From Burkholderiales bacterium (GTDB taxonomy: Bacteria > Pseudomonadota > Gammaproteobacteria > Burkholderiales > SG8-41), in the NCBI GenBank assembly GCA_020854035.1, contig JADZGE010000002.1:1-64000 (forward strand): a stretch of DNA of 64,000 bases, given 5' to 3'. How positions within the stretch are numbered: the first letter of the stretch is position 1; each line of letters begins with the position of its first letter. The position numbers were made by a program, and so were the translations under genes. Positions 19,819-28,448 of this stretch are shown piece by piece. The notes below the pieces were generated by a model. The model did no database searches. It saw nothing but the letters and a program-made list of their open reading frames with translations, and was not told the origin of the DNA.

Positions 19819-22323
19819 TCACGCCCTGCCGGCGCCGCCCCGCAGCGCCTCGAGAGTCACGGGCTCGGTCGTCTGGTAGATCTCGGTCGGGCCAAGATCT
19901 CTCGGAAAATCGTCCACCATGATCGCGCGCCGGCGCAGCAGCTTCGCCCGGTCCAGGGCCGCCTTTTCGCCGGGCGCGATCACCCCTTTCGCGAGCGCTT
20001 CCTCGACCATGTCCTCGGCGTGACGCCCGGCGATCACCCCTCGGTCGCGGGCCGTCCGGACCTTGGCGCCGACCGGCTCGGCCGCGATGACCGCCGCGAG
20101 CGCCGCTTCCAGCACGGCGATCGGCTCGTTTTCGCCGGCGGGAATGAAAACGCCCCGCGTCAGCCGCTCGCGCGCCGGGCCGGGCGCAAGGAGGAGGGCC
20201 GCGACCTCGGCGCCGAGCCCGTCCTTCGGCGGCGCGAACTCGCGGCCGTAGGGCAGCACGAACGGGAAAATGACGCCCCGCAGCAGCCACGCGACCAGGC
20301 GACTGGGCAGGTTCGCGAAGAAGCCGTAGAACGCCTCCTCGATACGTGAGAGCGCCTCGCGCATCGCCCAGTGCACAAACGGGAGATCCGCCGCGGGGCG
20401 CTCGTCATCCTCGTAGCGTTTCAACACACAGGAGGCGAGGTAGAGGTAGGAGAGGATGTCGCCGAGCCGCGCCGAGAGCCGCTCGCGCCGCTTGAGCGAG
20501 CCCCCCAGCACGAGCATCGCGACATCCGCCGTGTAGGCGAACGCGCTCGAAAGCCGCGTGAGCTGCTGGTAGTAGCGGCGGGTGTGCCGATCGCCGGGAG
20601 CCTTCACGAAATATGCCTCGGTGAGCCCCATCCAGAACGCCCGGGCCTCGTTCGCCGCGACGAACGCGACGTGGCCGAAAAACGCGGCGTCGAAGTCGCG
20701 CAACGCCTTCGCCGGGTCGCGCTCCCGGGTCGCCTCGATCTCCTTCAGCACGAACGGGTGCCCGCGGATCGCGCCCTGCCCGAAGATGATCATGGTGCGC
20801 GTCAGGATGTTCGCGCCCTCCACGGTGATCGCGATCGGGGTCGCCTGGTAGGCGCGGGCGAGATAGTTGCTCGGGCCCATGCAGATGCCCTTGCCCGCGT
20901 GGACGTCCATCGCGTCGTTGATCACCTGCCGGCCGCGCTCGGTGAGGTGATACTTGACGATCGCCGAGACGACCGAGGGTTTCTCCCCGAGATCCACGGC
21001 GCCGGCCGTCATGACGCGCGCGGCCTCCATGAGGTAGGCGTTGCCGCCGATCCGCGCGAGCGCCTCCTCGACGCCCTCGAAGCGGCCGACGGACAGGCGG
21101 AACTGCTGGCGCACCCGCCCGTAGGCGCCCGTCGTCAGCGCGGCCATCTTGCCCGTCGCGGCCGACAACGCCGGCAACGAAATGGAGCGCCCCGCCGCGA
21201 GGCAGTTCACCAGCATCTTCCAGCCCTGCCCGACGTACGCGAGCCCCCCGATCACGCACGCCATCGGCACGAAGACGTCGCGGCCCCAGTTGGGGCCGTT
21301 CATGAAGGCTTGATCGAGCGGCAGGTGGCGGCGGCCGATGTGCACGCCAGGCGTGCCCGCCGGGATGAGCGCAAGGGTGATGCCGAGGTTCTTCTCGCCG
21401 CCCAAGAGGCCCTCCGGGTCGTAGAGCCGGAACGCAAGCCCGAGCAGCGTCGCGACGGGACCGAGGGTGATGTAGCGCTTCTCCCAGGTCAACCGGATGC
21501 CGAGGACTTCCTGCCCCTCCCATTCGCCGCGCGCAACGATCCCGAAGTCCGGTATCGCGCCCGCGTCCGACCCGGCCTCGGGGCTCGTCAGCGCGAAACA
21601 GGGCATCTCGAGGCCCCTGGCAAGGCGTGGGAGGTAATGGCGCTTCTGCTCCTCGGTACCATAATGGAGCAGGAGCTCCGCCGGACCGAGCGAATTCGGC
21701 ACCATGACCGACACTGCCGTGGTGCCGCTGCGGGTCGAGAGCTTCATCACTACCTCGGAGTGCGCCAGCGCGGAGAACCCGAGGCCGCCGTACTCGCGCG
21801 GGATGATCATCCCGAGGAAGCCCTGATCCTTGATGAACTGCCACACGGGCGGCGGGAGATCGCGCAGTTCGTGCGTGATCTGCCAGTCGTTCACCATGCG
21901 GCAGAGCTCCTCGACCGGGCCGTCGAGGAACGCGCGCTCCTGCGCGGTGAGCGCCGGCTTCGGGTACGCGAGGAGCTTCTGCCAGTCCGGGTTGCCGCTG
22001 AAGAGTTCGCCGTCCCACCACACCGTGCCCGCATCGAGCGCTTCCTGTTCCGTCCGGGAGACCTGCGGCAGGAGCCTGCGGAAAAGAGCGAGGAGCGGCC
22101 GGCTGACGAGCGCGCGCCGCAGGGCAGAGGGAAAGGTGAGCGAAACGACGACGGCGAAGAAGATCCACAGCGCGGCGAGCGCCGCGCGCGGCCATCCCGA
22201 CCACGCCGTGACGAGCGCGAGACCGGCGCCGAACGCCATCGCCCAGGCGAGGGCCGGCAGGCGGTGATACGCGAGCATCCAGGCGACCGCGAGCGCGGCG
22301 AAGATGATGAACAGCACAGTCAT
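19819..22323 (-). CDS. fadE: Acyl-CoA dehydrogenase FadE
   Basis: FadE performs the first oxidation of beta-oxidation and passes electrons to ETF. The ATG at 22323 behind GGGAGGGG gives 834 residues, close to E. coli FadE (814). Two hydrophobic segments fill the first 60 residues. The dehydrogenase core follows with DGPVEELCRMVNDW, GMIIPREYGGLGFSALAHSE and FALTSPEAGSDAG. The C-terminal FadE-specific domain contains FVLPYGREFAPPKDGLG. It heads the minus-strand beta-oxidation block, divergent from the BTAD regulator. Confidence 0.95.
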   Translation of the reverse strand: MTVLFIIFAALAVAWMLAYHRLPALAWAMAFGAGLALVTAWSGWPRAALAALWIFFAVVVSLTFPSALRRALVSRPLLALFRRLLPQVSRTEQEALDAGTVWWDGELFSGNPDWQKLLAYPKPALTAQERAFLDGPVEELCRMVNDWQITHELRDLPPPVWQFIKDQGFLGMIIPREYGGLGFSALAHSEVVMKLSTRSGTTAVSVMVPNSLGPAELLLHYGTEEQKRHYLPRLARGLEMPCFALTSPEAGSDAGAIPDFGIVARGEWEGQEVLGIRLTWEKRYITLGPVATLLGLAFRLYDPEGLLGGEKNLGITLALIPAGTPGVHIGRRHLPLDQAFMNGPNWGRDVFVPMACVIGGLAYVGQGWKMLVNCLAAGRSISLPALSAATGKMAALTTGAYGRVRQQFRLSVGRFEGVEEALARIGGNAYLMEAARVMTAGAVDLGEKPSVVSAIVKYHLTERGRQVINDAMDVHAGKGICMGPSNYLARAYQATPIAITVEGANILTRTMIIFGQGAIRGHPFVLKEIEATRERDPAKALRDFDAAFFGHVAFVAANEARAFWMGLTEAYFVKAPGDRHTRRYYQQLTRLSSAFAYTADVAMLVLGGSLKRRERLSARLGDILSYLYLASCVLKRYEDDERPAADLPFVHWAMREALSRIEEAFYGFFANLPSRLVAWLLRGVIFPFVLPYGREFAPPKDGLGAEVAALLLAPGPARERLTRGVFIPAGENEPIAVLEAALAAVIAAEPVGAKVRTARDRGVIAGRHAEDMVEEALAKGVIAPGEKAALDRAKLLRRRAIMVDDFPRDLGPTEIYQTTEPVTLEALRGGAGRA

Positions 22324-22554
22324 GACCGGCCCCCCTCCCGGCGTGACGACCCGCTCGCGGTCGTCACGCTCCCGCCGTTCCGCGACAGCTGCCAGCATAC
22401 ACAAGCAGCCCGTGACCGGCAACCGAGATGACGCTGTAACCCATTGACGTATCGCGATTTTGGCACTATCCCTGGCTCCGCCGAAGGCGCGCCGCTTTGA
22501 CCGGGTGCGCTCGCGCGTGCGAACATCCAGCGGCCGCGAAGAAGGACAACGGAC

Positions 22555-25500
22555 ATGGCTCAGAGGCAGCGCGGCGGCGGCGCTTTCGCGAAAACGACGC
22601 GCCCTGTAATCGGTGGCGCGGTGCGGCGCGAGGCACTCTTCGCCCGTCTCGACGGCACGCCGGCGCGCGCGCTCGCCTGGATCGCGGGTCCCGCCGGTTC
22701 CGGGAAGACCACGCTCGTCGCGGGTTACCTGGAGGCGCGGCGGCTCTCCAGCATCTGGTATCAGGTCGATCCGGACGACGCCGACGTCGCCACTTTCTTC
22801 CACTACCTCACCCATGCCGCGCGGCGCTTCGAGGAACGCGGGGCGCGCGAACTCCCCGCGTTCGGCCCGCACCACGCGGTGGACGTTGCATCCTTCGCGC
22901 GCCGCTACTTCCGGGTGCTCTTCGCCCGGGCCGGCGGGCCGGCCGCGATCGTGCTCGACAACCTGCACGAGGTTCCGGCCGGCGCTCCGCTGCACGACGC
23001 GATCGAAGCCGGCATTGCGCAGGTGCCGGCGGGGAGCTGCGTGATCGTTGCCAGCCGCTCGGAACCGCCCGCCACGCTCGCGCGGCTCCGTGTCTCCGGC
23101 GCGATGGCACTTGTCGGCTGGGAGGAGCTCCGGCTCACGGTGCAGGAAATCGCCGCAATCGCGCGGCTTCGCGGCCAGCCGGTGTCGGAGGACGCCGTGC
23201 AGAAGCTCGCGGAACGCACGCAGGGCTGGGCCGCGGGCCTCGTCCTGATGCTCGAGCATGCCAGGGTCTCCGGCGGGCTGGCCGAGTTCCCGGGAGACGC
23301 GCCCGCCGCGGTCATCTTCGATTACCTCGCCGGCGAGATCTTCGAGCGCTTCGAGCCGCGCACGCAACAGTTCCTGCTGCGCATCGCCTGCCTGCCGCGC
23401 ATGAGCGCCGCGGTGGCCGCTTCGCTCTCGGGCGAGGAGGCCGCGGAGCGCCTGCTCCTCAACCTGGCGCGCAACGACTGGTTCGTGCGCGAGGTGCCGG
23501 GGGAGGATGAACGCGTCTTCCAGCTGCACCCGCTCCTGCGGGATTTCCTGCGCGCCCGGGCCGCCCAGGCATTGCCGGAAGCGTCGGGCGAGGCGGCGAT
23601 CCGGCAGGCCGGCGCACTCCTCGGCGCGGCCGGTCGCGTGGAAGACGCCGTGGCGCTGCACGTGGAGCACCGGAACTGGGCGGAAGTGGCGCGAATCGCG
23701 GCGGAGGAATCCGCCACGATGCTCGCGCAGGGACGCACCCAGACGCTGGCGGAATGGCTGGAGCTTGTTCCGGCGCGGCTACTCGAAACGGACGCACGCC
23801 TGCTGCGCGCCCGCGCTGACTGCAGCCTGCCGGCGCGCCCGCGGATCGCCCGGCGCCTCTACGCGCAGGCCTACGAGCGCTCCCGCGACAGCGCCGACGG
23901 GGCGGGCATGATCGCCTCGTGCCGCGGCGTGATCGACGCCATCGTGCTGGAGTTCGAGGATCTCACCGCGCTCGATGAATGGCTCGAGCGCCTCGCGGGT
24001 CTTCTCGGTGACGACGCTCTGACGGCCGGCGGCGCGCCGGGGGCCGCCGCGACGCTCGCGCGGGCGCTGCTGCTGCGCGACCCGGGCCATGCGCTCGTGC
24101 CGCGACTGCTCGGTGCGGCGGAGCGGGCGGCACGAGCCGGGTGCGCCGCGCCGGAGGATCTCGCGAAGGCAGGGCTCGCCCGGGCCGCGTTCGCGCTGCT
24201 GCGCGGCGATGTCCCGGCGGGCGCCGCGGCCATTGCCCCGCTGCTGGCGCAAGGCGACGAACCGTTCGTCGGGGCGCGACCGGCCATCGGCATCGCGGCG
24301 GCGCTCACGCATATGCTGGAGGGCGCGCACGCGCAGGCGCTCGCACGCGCGCGCGAGGCCCTCGATCGCGCCGCCGCAGACGGCATGCACGCCTGGGATA
24401 CGTGGTTGCGCGTTCTCGTGGCGGCCGCCGCGCTTGGCGCCGGGGATCGCACCGAGGCGCGCGCGCAACTCGCCGCGCTCGACGCGGTGGGCGCCGGCGC
24501 CCGCCGCGGCGACAGGGCATTCGTCCACACCCTGCGGTCGTGGCTCGCGGTGCTCGAGGGTGACCCGGCGCGAGCCGGGCAGGAAGCGCGGATGGCGGTT
24601 GCGGTCGCGGTCGAGCTGGGGATTCCCTGGTACGAGGCCATCGCGAGGATCGCCCTTTCCCAGACCCTGTCCGCGGACGGCGATCGGCGAGGCGCGGAGG
24701 CGCAACTGCGCAACGCCGGCGCTCTCGCCGCGCGCGCGGCCACGCCGCTCCTCGATGCCGCCGTTGAATTCGCCGCAGCCGGTGCGGTGGCCCGCGCCGG
24801 CGATGCCCACGCCGTGCGTGCACCGCTCGAAACCGCGCTCCGTCTCGCACGCGAGCATGGCATGCGGCACGTCGTGGCGGTACGCGCCGCGCTGCTGGCG
24901 GAGCTTTGCGCCACCGCGTTACGCGAGGACATCGAGCCCGACACCGCGCTCGCGTTGATCCGCGCCGGCAGTCTCGCGCCACCCGAATCGGCGGCGCACC
25001 TGAAGGCGTGGCCGCGCCCGTTCCACGTGACGCTCCTTGGAGGCTTCCGGCTGATGCGCGACGGGCAGCCCGTCGAGTTCACGGGCAAGGGCCCGGGCCG
25101 TCCCATGGAGCTCCTGAAGGTGCTGATCGCGCTGGGTGGTCGCAACGTCCGGGCGGACCAGCTTGCCGACGCCCTCTGGCCCCGCGTGGACGCGGATTAC
25201 GCGCACAAGTCGTTCACCGCGACGCTGCACCGGCTGCGGCGCCTGCTCGACGAAGAGGATGCGGTGACGCTTCGCGACGGGCGGGTGAACCTCAGCCCGC
25301 GGCACTTCTGGGTGGACACGTGGGCGCTGGAGCAACTCGCCGCGGAGATCGACACGCGCTTGCGCGAGGCGCGGCCCGCGACGGCCGACCCGGCGTTGAA
25401 CGCGCTCACGGACCGGATGCTCGCGCTCTACCGGGGGCCGTTCCTGCCCGACGAGTCCGAGCAACCCGCTTTCATGGCCTGCCGCGAGCGGCTGCGGGCG

Positions 25501-25782
25501 CGGCTCTTGCGCTGTCTCGGACGCGTCGCGCGCCGCTGGGACGAAGCCGGGGACGCGGCGAGCGCCGTGGACGGCTATCTGCGGCTCATCGACGCGGACG
25601 ACACCTGCGAGGCGTTCCACCGCGATCTCATGCTCGCGCACCAGCGGGCGGGAGAGCCCGTGGAGGCGATGTCGGCGTACGAGCGGCTGCGCGCGGTGCT
25701 CGCGGCGCGGCTCAAGGTGATGCCTTCGGCCGAGACGCAGGCGGTGTATGCGGGGTTGCTGGCACGGCAATCGAAGAGCTGA
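22555..25782 (+). CDS. MalT-like NTPase transcriptional activator with OmpR-type HTH and BTAD domain
   Basis: This 1075-residue regulator has a P-loop NTPase at its N terminus: AGPAGSGKTT at 44-53 and a Walker B-like AAIVLDNLHEV near 140. A long helical, TPR-like region follows. From about residue 823 comes a winged helix (FHVTLLGGFRLMRDG to RHFWVDTW), then a bacterial transcriptional activation (BTAD) domain to the end. This combination is the SARP/AfsR type with a MalT-style sensor. The wing family binds tandem direct repeats. It is divergent from fadE and may regulate it. The GTAAN triple repeats elsewhere in the window are another possible target. Confidence 0.88.
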   Translation: MAQRQRGGGAFAKTTRPVIGGAVRREALFARLDGTPARALAWIAGPAGSGKTTLVAGYLEARRLSSIWYQVDPDDADVATFFHYLTHAARRFEERGARELPAFGPHHAVDVASFARRYFRVLFARAGGPAAIVLDNLHEVPAGAPLHDAIEAGIAQVPAGSCVIVASRSEPPATLARLRVSGAMALVGWEELRLTVQEIAAIARLRGQPVSEDAVQKLAERTQGWAAGLVLMLEHARVSGGLAEFPGDAPAAVIFDYLAGEIFERFEPRTQQFLLRIACLPRMSAAVAASLSGEEAAERLLLNLARNDWFVREVPGEDERVFQLHPLLRDFLRARAAQALPEASGEAAIRQAGALLGAAGRVEDAVALHVEHRNWAEVARIAAEESATMLAQGRTQTLAEWLELVPARLLETDARLLRARADCSLPARPRIARRLYAQAYERSRDSADGAGMIASCRGVIDAIVLEFEDLTALDEWLERLAGLLGDDALTAGGAPGAAATLARALLLRDPGHALVPRLLGAAERAARAGCAAPEDLAKAGLARAAFALLRGDVPAGAAAIAPLLAQGDEPFVGARPAIGIAAALTHMLEGAHAQALARAREALDRAAADGMHAWDTWLRVLVAAAALGAGDRTEARAQLAALDAVGAGARRGDRAFVHTLRSWLAVLEGDPARAGQEARMAVAVAVELGIPWYEAIARIALSQTLSADGDRRGAEAQLRNAGALAARAATPLLDAAVEFAAAGAVARAGDAHAVRAPLETALRLAREHGMRHVVAVRAALLAELCATALREDIEPDTALALIRAGSLAPPESAAHLKAWPRPFHVTLLGGFRLMRDGQPVEFTGKGPGRPMELLKVLIALGGRNVRADQLADALWPRVDADYAHKSFTATLHRLRRLLDEEDAVTLRDGRVNLSPRHFWVDTWALEQLAAEIDTRLREARPATADPALNALTDRMLALYRGPFLPDESEQPAFMACRERLRARLLRCLGRVARRWDEAGDAASAVDGYLRLIDADDTCEAFHRDLMLAHQRAGEPVEAMSAYERLRAVLAARLKVMPSAETQAVYAGLLARQSKS

Positions 25783-25926
25783 CGTTTCCCGATCCTACCG
25801 GCGCCAGCTCGTTGCCGGCCGTACGGGTAGCCTTGACAGCCAAGCCCTTGAAGGGGGAAGCTTTCCTCGAGACTACCCCAACCCGGCCGTCCCGAACGGG
25901 GCCTCGCGACACGGAAAGGTGCGACG

Positions 25927-26289
25927 ATGAGCAAGTGGATCGTGATCGGAAAAGTGTGCGCTGCGCTCGCGCTGAGTGCCGTGGCGGCGGGCTGCGCGAC
26001 CAAGCTGGGGCGAAACTTCGACGAGACCTATGCGGAGCAGATCAAGTCCGGCGAGACCACCAAGGCGGAGGTGCTCGACAGGCTCGGTCGCCCGGTGATC
26101 CGCCATGCCTCCGGCGGCGAGGAGACGTGGACCTACGCGTACTACGACGGCCCGGGCTTCGGCACCTACGTGAATACCGCGCAGGAAGATCTCCAGTACG
26201 GCCTCGGCAAGCAGAGCCGCCTGATCATCGTGTTCAAGGGCGACGTCGTGCGCGCGTCCCGGCTTACCCGGGAAATCCCGCACAAGTAG
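25927..26289 (+). CDS. BamE/SmpA-like small lipoprotein
   Basis: The 120-residue protein has a signal peptide ending in the lipobox AVAAGC, with Cys23 as the lipidated residue. The body YAEQIKSGETTKAEVLDRLG resembles the helix-loop of BamE/OmlA proteins (IxxGxTxxxVxxxLG), followed by beta strands (TWTYAYYDGPGF, SRLIIVFKGD). It is probably an outer-membrane lipoprotein of this fold. It is not necessarily the BamE of the BAM complex. The 144 bp before it hold a TTGACA hexamer at 25833-25838 without a clear -10. Confidence 0.82.
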   Translation: MSKWIVIGKVCAALALSAVAAGCATKLGRNFDETYAEQIKSGETTKAEVLDRLGRPVIRHASGGEETWTYAYYDGPGFGTYVNTAQEDLQYGLGKQSRLIIVFKGDVVRASRLTREIPHK

Positions 26290-26379
26290 GCGAGCCGGGC
26301 CGCCTCGGGCTCACGCCGCGGCGCCGTCGCGGGCGGGGCCGCCGCGGCGGTGCCGCGATCACATCGACGCGCCGGCCGT

Positions 26380-27210
26380 TCAGTGAAGCACCTGGAACGC
26401 GTCCCAGACATCGCGTTCGAATGCGGCGAGGGCGCAGTTTTCGAGACCGAGCCGGGCGAGTACCGCCTCCTGCTGCCCGGCCCATTCGCCATCGCCGGCG
26501 CCGGCCCTCACGTTGGCGATATGCGTGCTCATCATGAGCGCCGCGCTGGCCGCGATCCCCGCCTCCGGAACCCCCGCCAGCGGGTCATGATGAAAGCCTA
26601 TCGTCCCGGCAACGAGGGCCGGCAGGTCCCACTCCCGGGCGACCATCCTGCCTACCAGGCAGTGCGATGTGCCGAAGCGCCTGTCCTCTCCCAGTATGTC
26701 GGGGAGCGGCATCCGCGGATCGGCAAGCGCGCGGCAATAGGAATCGAAGTGCTGTATGAGCACCGCGACCCCGCAGTCGTGAAAGAGGCCGGCCGTGAAA
26801 GCCTGCTCGGGGCTCAACGCGCCGGGATTCGGCGCCTTCTCGGCAACGATGCTGCAGAGCATCGCGACATCCATGGAACGCTCCCAGAAGCGCGCGAGCC
26901 GCGGGTCGGGACCGCCGAGGCTCAACTGCAGCGCGGCCACCCTGACGATGTTCGCGATCGTCCGGCGGCCGAGCACCGTCACCGCTTCATCGAGAGTGGC
27001 GAATTTCCTGCGGCCGGGAGCGCAGGCGGCGGAGTTCGCCGTTCTGAACACGACCGAGGCGAGCTTGATGTCGCGCCCGATGAGGCAGGAGACGGCCTGG
27101 TTGCGCGAGTCGGGCTCCCGCAGGACCTGCTGGAGGTCAGCCACGACCTGCGGGCAGGGCGGGATCCGCACACCCGCCGCCCGCAGCGCCGCGACCTCGT
27201 CGTCCTTCAT
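26380..27210 (-). CDS. HDOD-domain protein
   Basis: HDOD proteins are non-enzymatic relatives of HD phosphohydrolases, usually acting as signalling adaptors. The ATG at 27210 gives 276 residues; an ATG at 27273 would add 21 poorly conserved residues. The domain begins at RIPPCPQVVADLQQVL and includes LIGRDIKLASVVFRTANSA, AVTVLGRRTIANIVRVAAL and GLFHDCGVAVLIQHF. An HD pair is partly kept in FHDCG, and GFHHDPLAG lies where many HDOD proteins carry a related motif. No effector domain is fused. The 173 bp before it show no feature. Confidence 0.85.
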   Translation of the reverse strand: MKDDEVAALRAAGVRIPPCPQVVADLQQVLREPDSRNQAVSCLIGRDIKLASVVFRTANSAACAPGRRKFATLDEAVTVLGRRTIANIVRVAALQLSLGGPDPRLARFWERSMDVAMLCSIVAEKAPNPGALSPEQAFTAGLFHDCGVAVLIQHFDSYCRALADPRMPLPDILGEDRRFGTSHCLVGRMVAREWDLPALVAGTIGFHHDPLAGVPEAGIAASAALMMSTHIANVRAGAGDGEWAGQQEAVLARLGLENCALAAFERDVWDAFQVLH

Positions 27211-27383
27211 CCCGGCGCCCGTCCCGTCGTCCCGGTCGGTAGCTGCGCTCGCGGCCCTCAAGGTGGCTCCCATGGTGTCGCCGGCCGTCCCGGACCTCGC
27301 CCGGGGCTCGCCCGCCATCAGCCGCGCTATCGGCACGGCCCGCGCAATCTTTAGCGCGGCGAGCCCCCGGTTCGCGCCGAGAC

Positions 27384-28433
27384 TCAGATCGCGAGCCGGT
27401 ACACCCGTGCCGCGGTATCCCGGTAGAGCGCCGCCTTCTCCGCCGCGCTCGCGCCCTGCGTGATGCGCTTCAGCGCGTTCCACAGGACACCGTAGCCGCA
27501 CGTCTGCTTGTCGACCGGGAAATTGCTCTCCATCATGCAGCGCCCGACACCGAACGCCTCGATGCAGGTTTCGATATGGGGACGCCAGGCGGTGGCGAGT
27601 TCCTCCGAGGACGGTGGCACGTCCCGGGTGTGGAAGTCCCAGCCGAGGTAGAGCATTCCCAGCCCGCCCAGCTTGACGTTGAGGTTCGGGAAGCGTGCGA
27701 GCGCGCGCACGTTCTCGCGCCACGTCGCGAATGTGCGCCCGGGGTCCGCGTCGTGCGGCGGCAGGCCGAGCGGCCCGCCGACGTGATCGAGGATCACGGT
27801 GGTTTCGGGAAACGCGCGCAGGAGGTCGGCGAGATCGGGGAGCTGCGGGTGGAACTGCCACGCCTCGAACGTGAGGCCGAGCGGAGCAAGGCACGCAAAG
27901 CCCTTGCGGAAGACCGGGTCGAGCAACTGGTGGCGCGGCACGTGCCGCCGCCCGAAGCTCGCCGCCTGGCCCTCGTCCCAGCACACGCCGTGGCGGATGC
28001 CGCGCAGGCGGCCGTTGCCGGCCGCGAGGAGCGCCTCCAGCACGGGTTTCGCCCGATCGCCGAGCGCGAGATCCGCGTGCCCCACGATGGCGGCGCAGTG
28101 GCGCGTCGTTCCGTAGCGCCCGCTCGCGCTCATCGCCGCCTGGCCATTCACGAACTCGACCTCGCCGACCGGCTTCATGTCCTCCGGGCCCGCCGCGCGG
28201 TACATCGACCCCGCCTCGATGAAGACGGTGGCGACGATGTTGTGGCCGCTCCCGGTGTCGGCGGCGAGCTCGTGCACGAGGTAGCGCCCGCGCTCGTCAT
28301 CCCACAGGTGATGGTGCGGATCGACGATCGGGAGAGCGGGCTCGAGCGAGGGCTCCTGCCGCCGCCTCGTCCACGCTTGCGCGTCGGCGAGCTTGCGGTA
28401 GTAGTTCCCGCGGAATTCGGGTTTCTGCGCCAT
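27384..28433 (-). CDS. TIM-barrel amidohydrolase (amidohydrolase-2 family)
   Basis: The 349-residue protein belongs to the metal-dependent amidohydrolase-2 group, whose members hydrolyse lactones or decarboxylate aromatic acids. The metal motif appears as IVDPHHHLWDDE near residue 36. Later barrel signatures are TFEAWQFHPQ, VILDHVGGPLG and CMMESNFPVDK (the C-terminal catalytic Asp region). It is 15 bp from the upstream ThDP enzyme on the same strand, so the two probably act in one catabolic route. The substrate is unknown. Confidence 0.85.
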   Translation of the reverse strand: MAQKPEFRGNYYRKLADAQAWTRRRQEPSLEPALPIVDPHHHLWDDERGRYLVHELAADTGSGHNIVATVFIEAGSMYRAAGPEDMKPVGEVEFVNGQAAMSASGRYGTTRHCAAIVGHADLALGDRAKPVLEALLAAGNGRLRGIRHGVCWDEGQAASFGRRHVPRHQLLDPVFRKGFACLAPLGLTFEAWQFHPQLPDLADLLRAFPETTVILDHVGGPLGLPPHDADPGRTFATWRENVRALARFPNLNVKLGGLGMLYLGWDFHTRDVPPSSEELATAWRPHIETCIEAFGVGRCMMESNFPVDKQTCGYGVLWNALKRITQGASAAEKAALYRDTAARVYRLAI

Positions 28434-28448
28434 CGGCGATTGCCTCGA

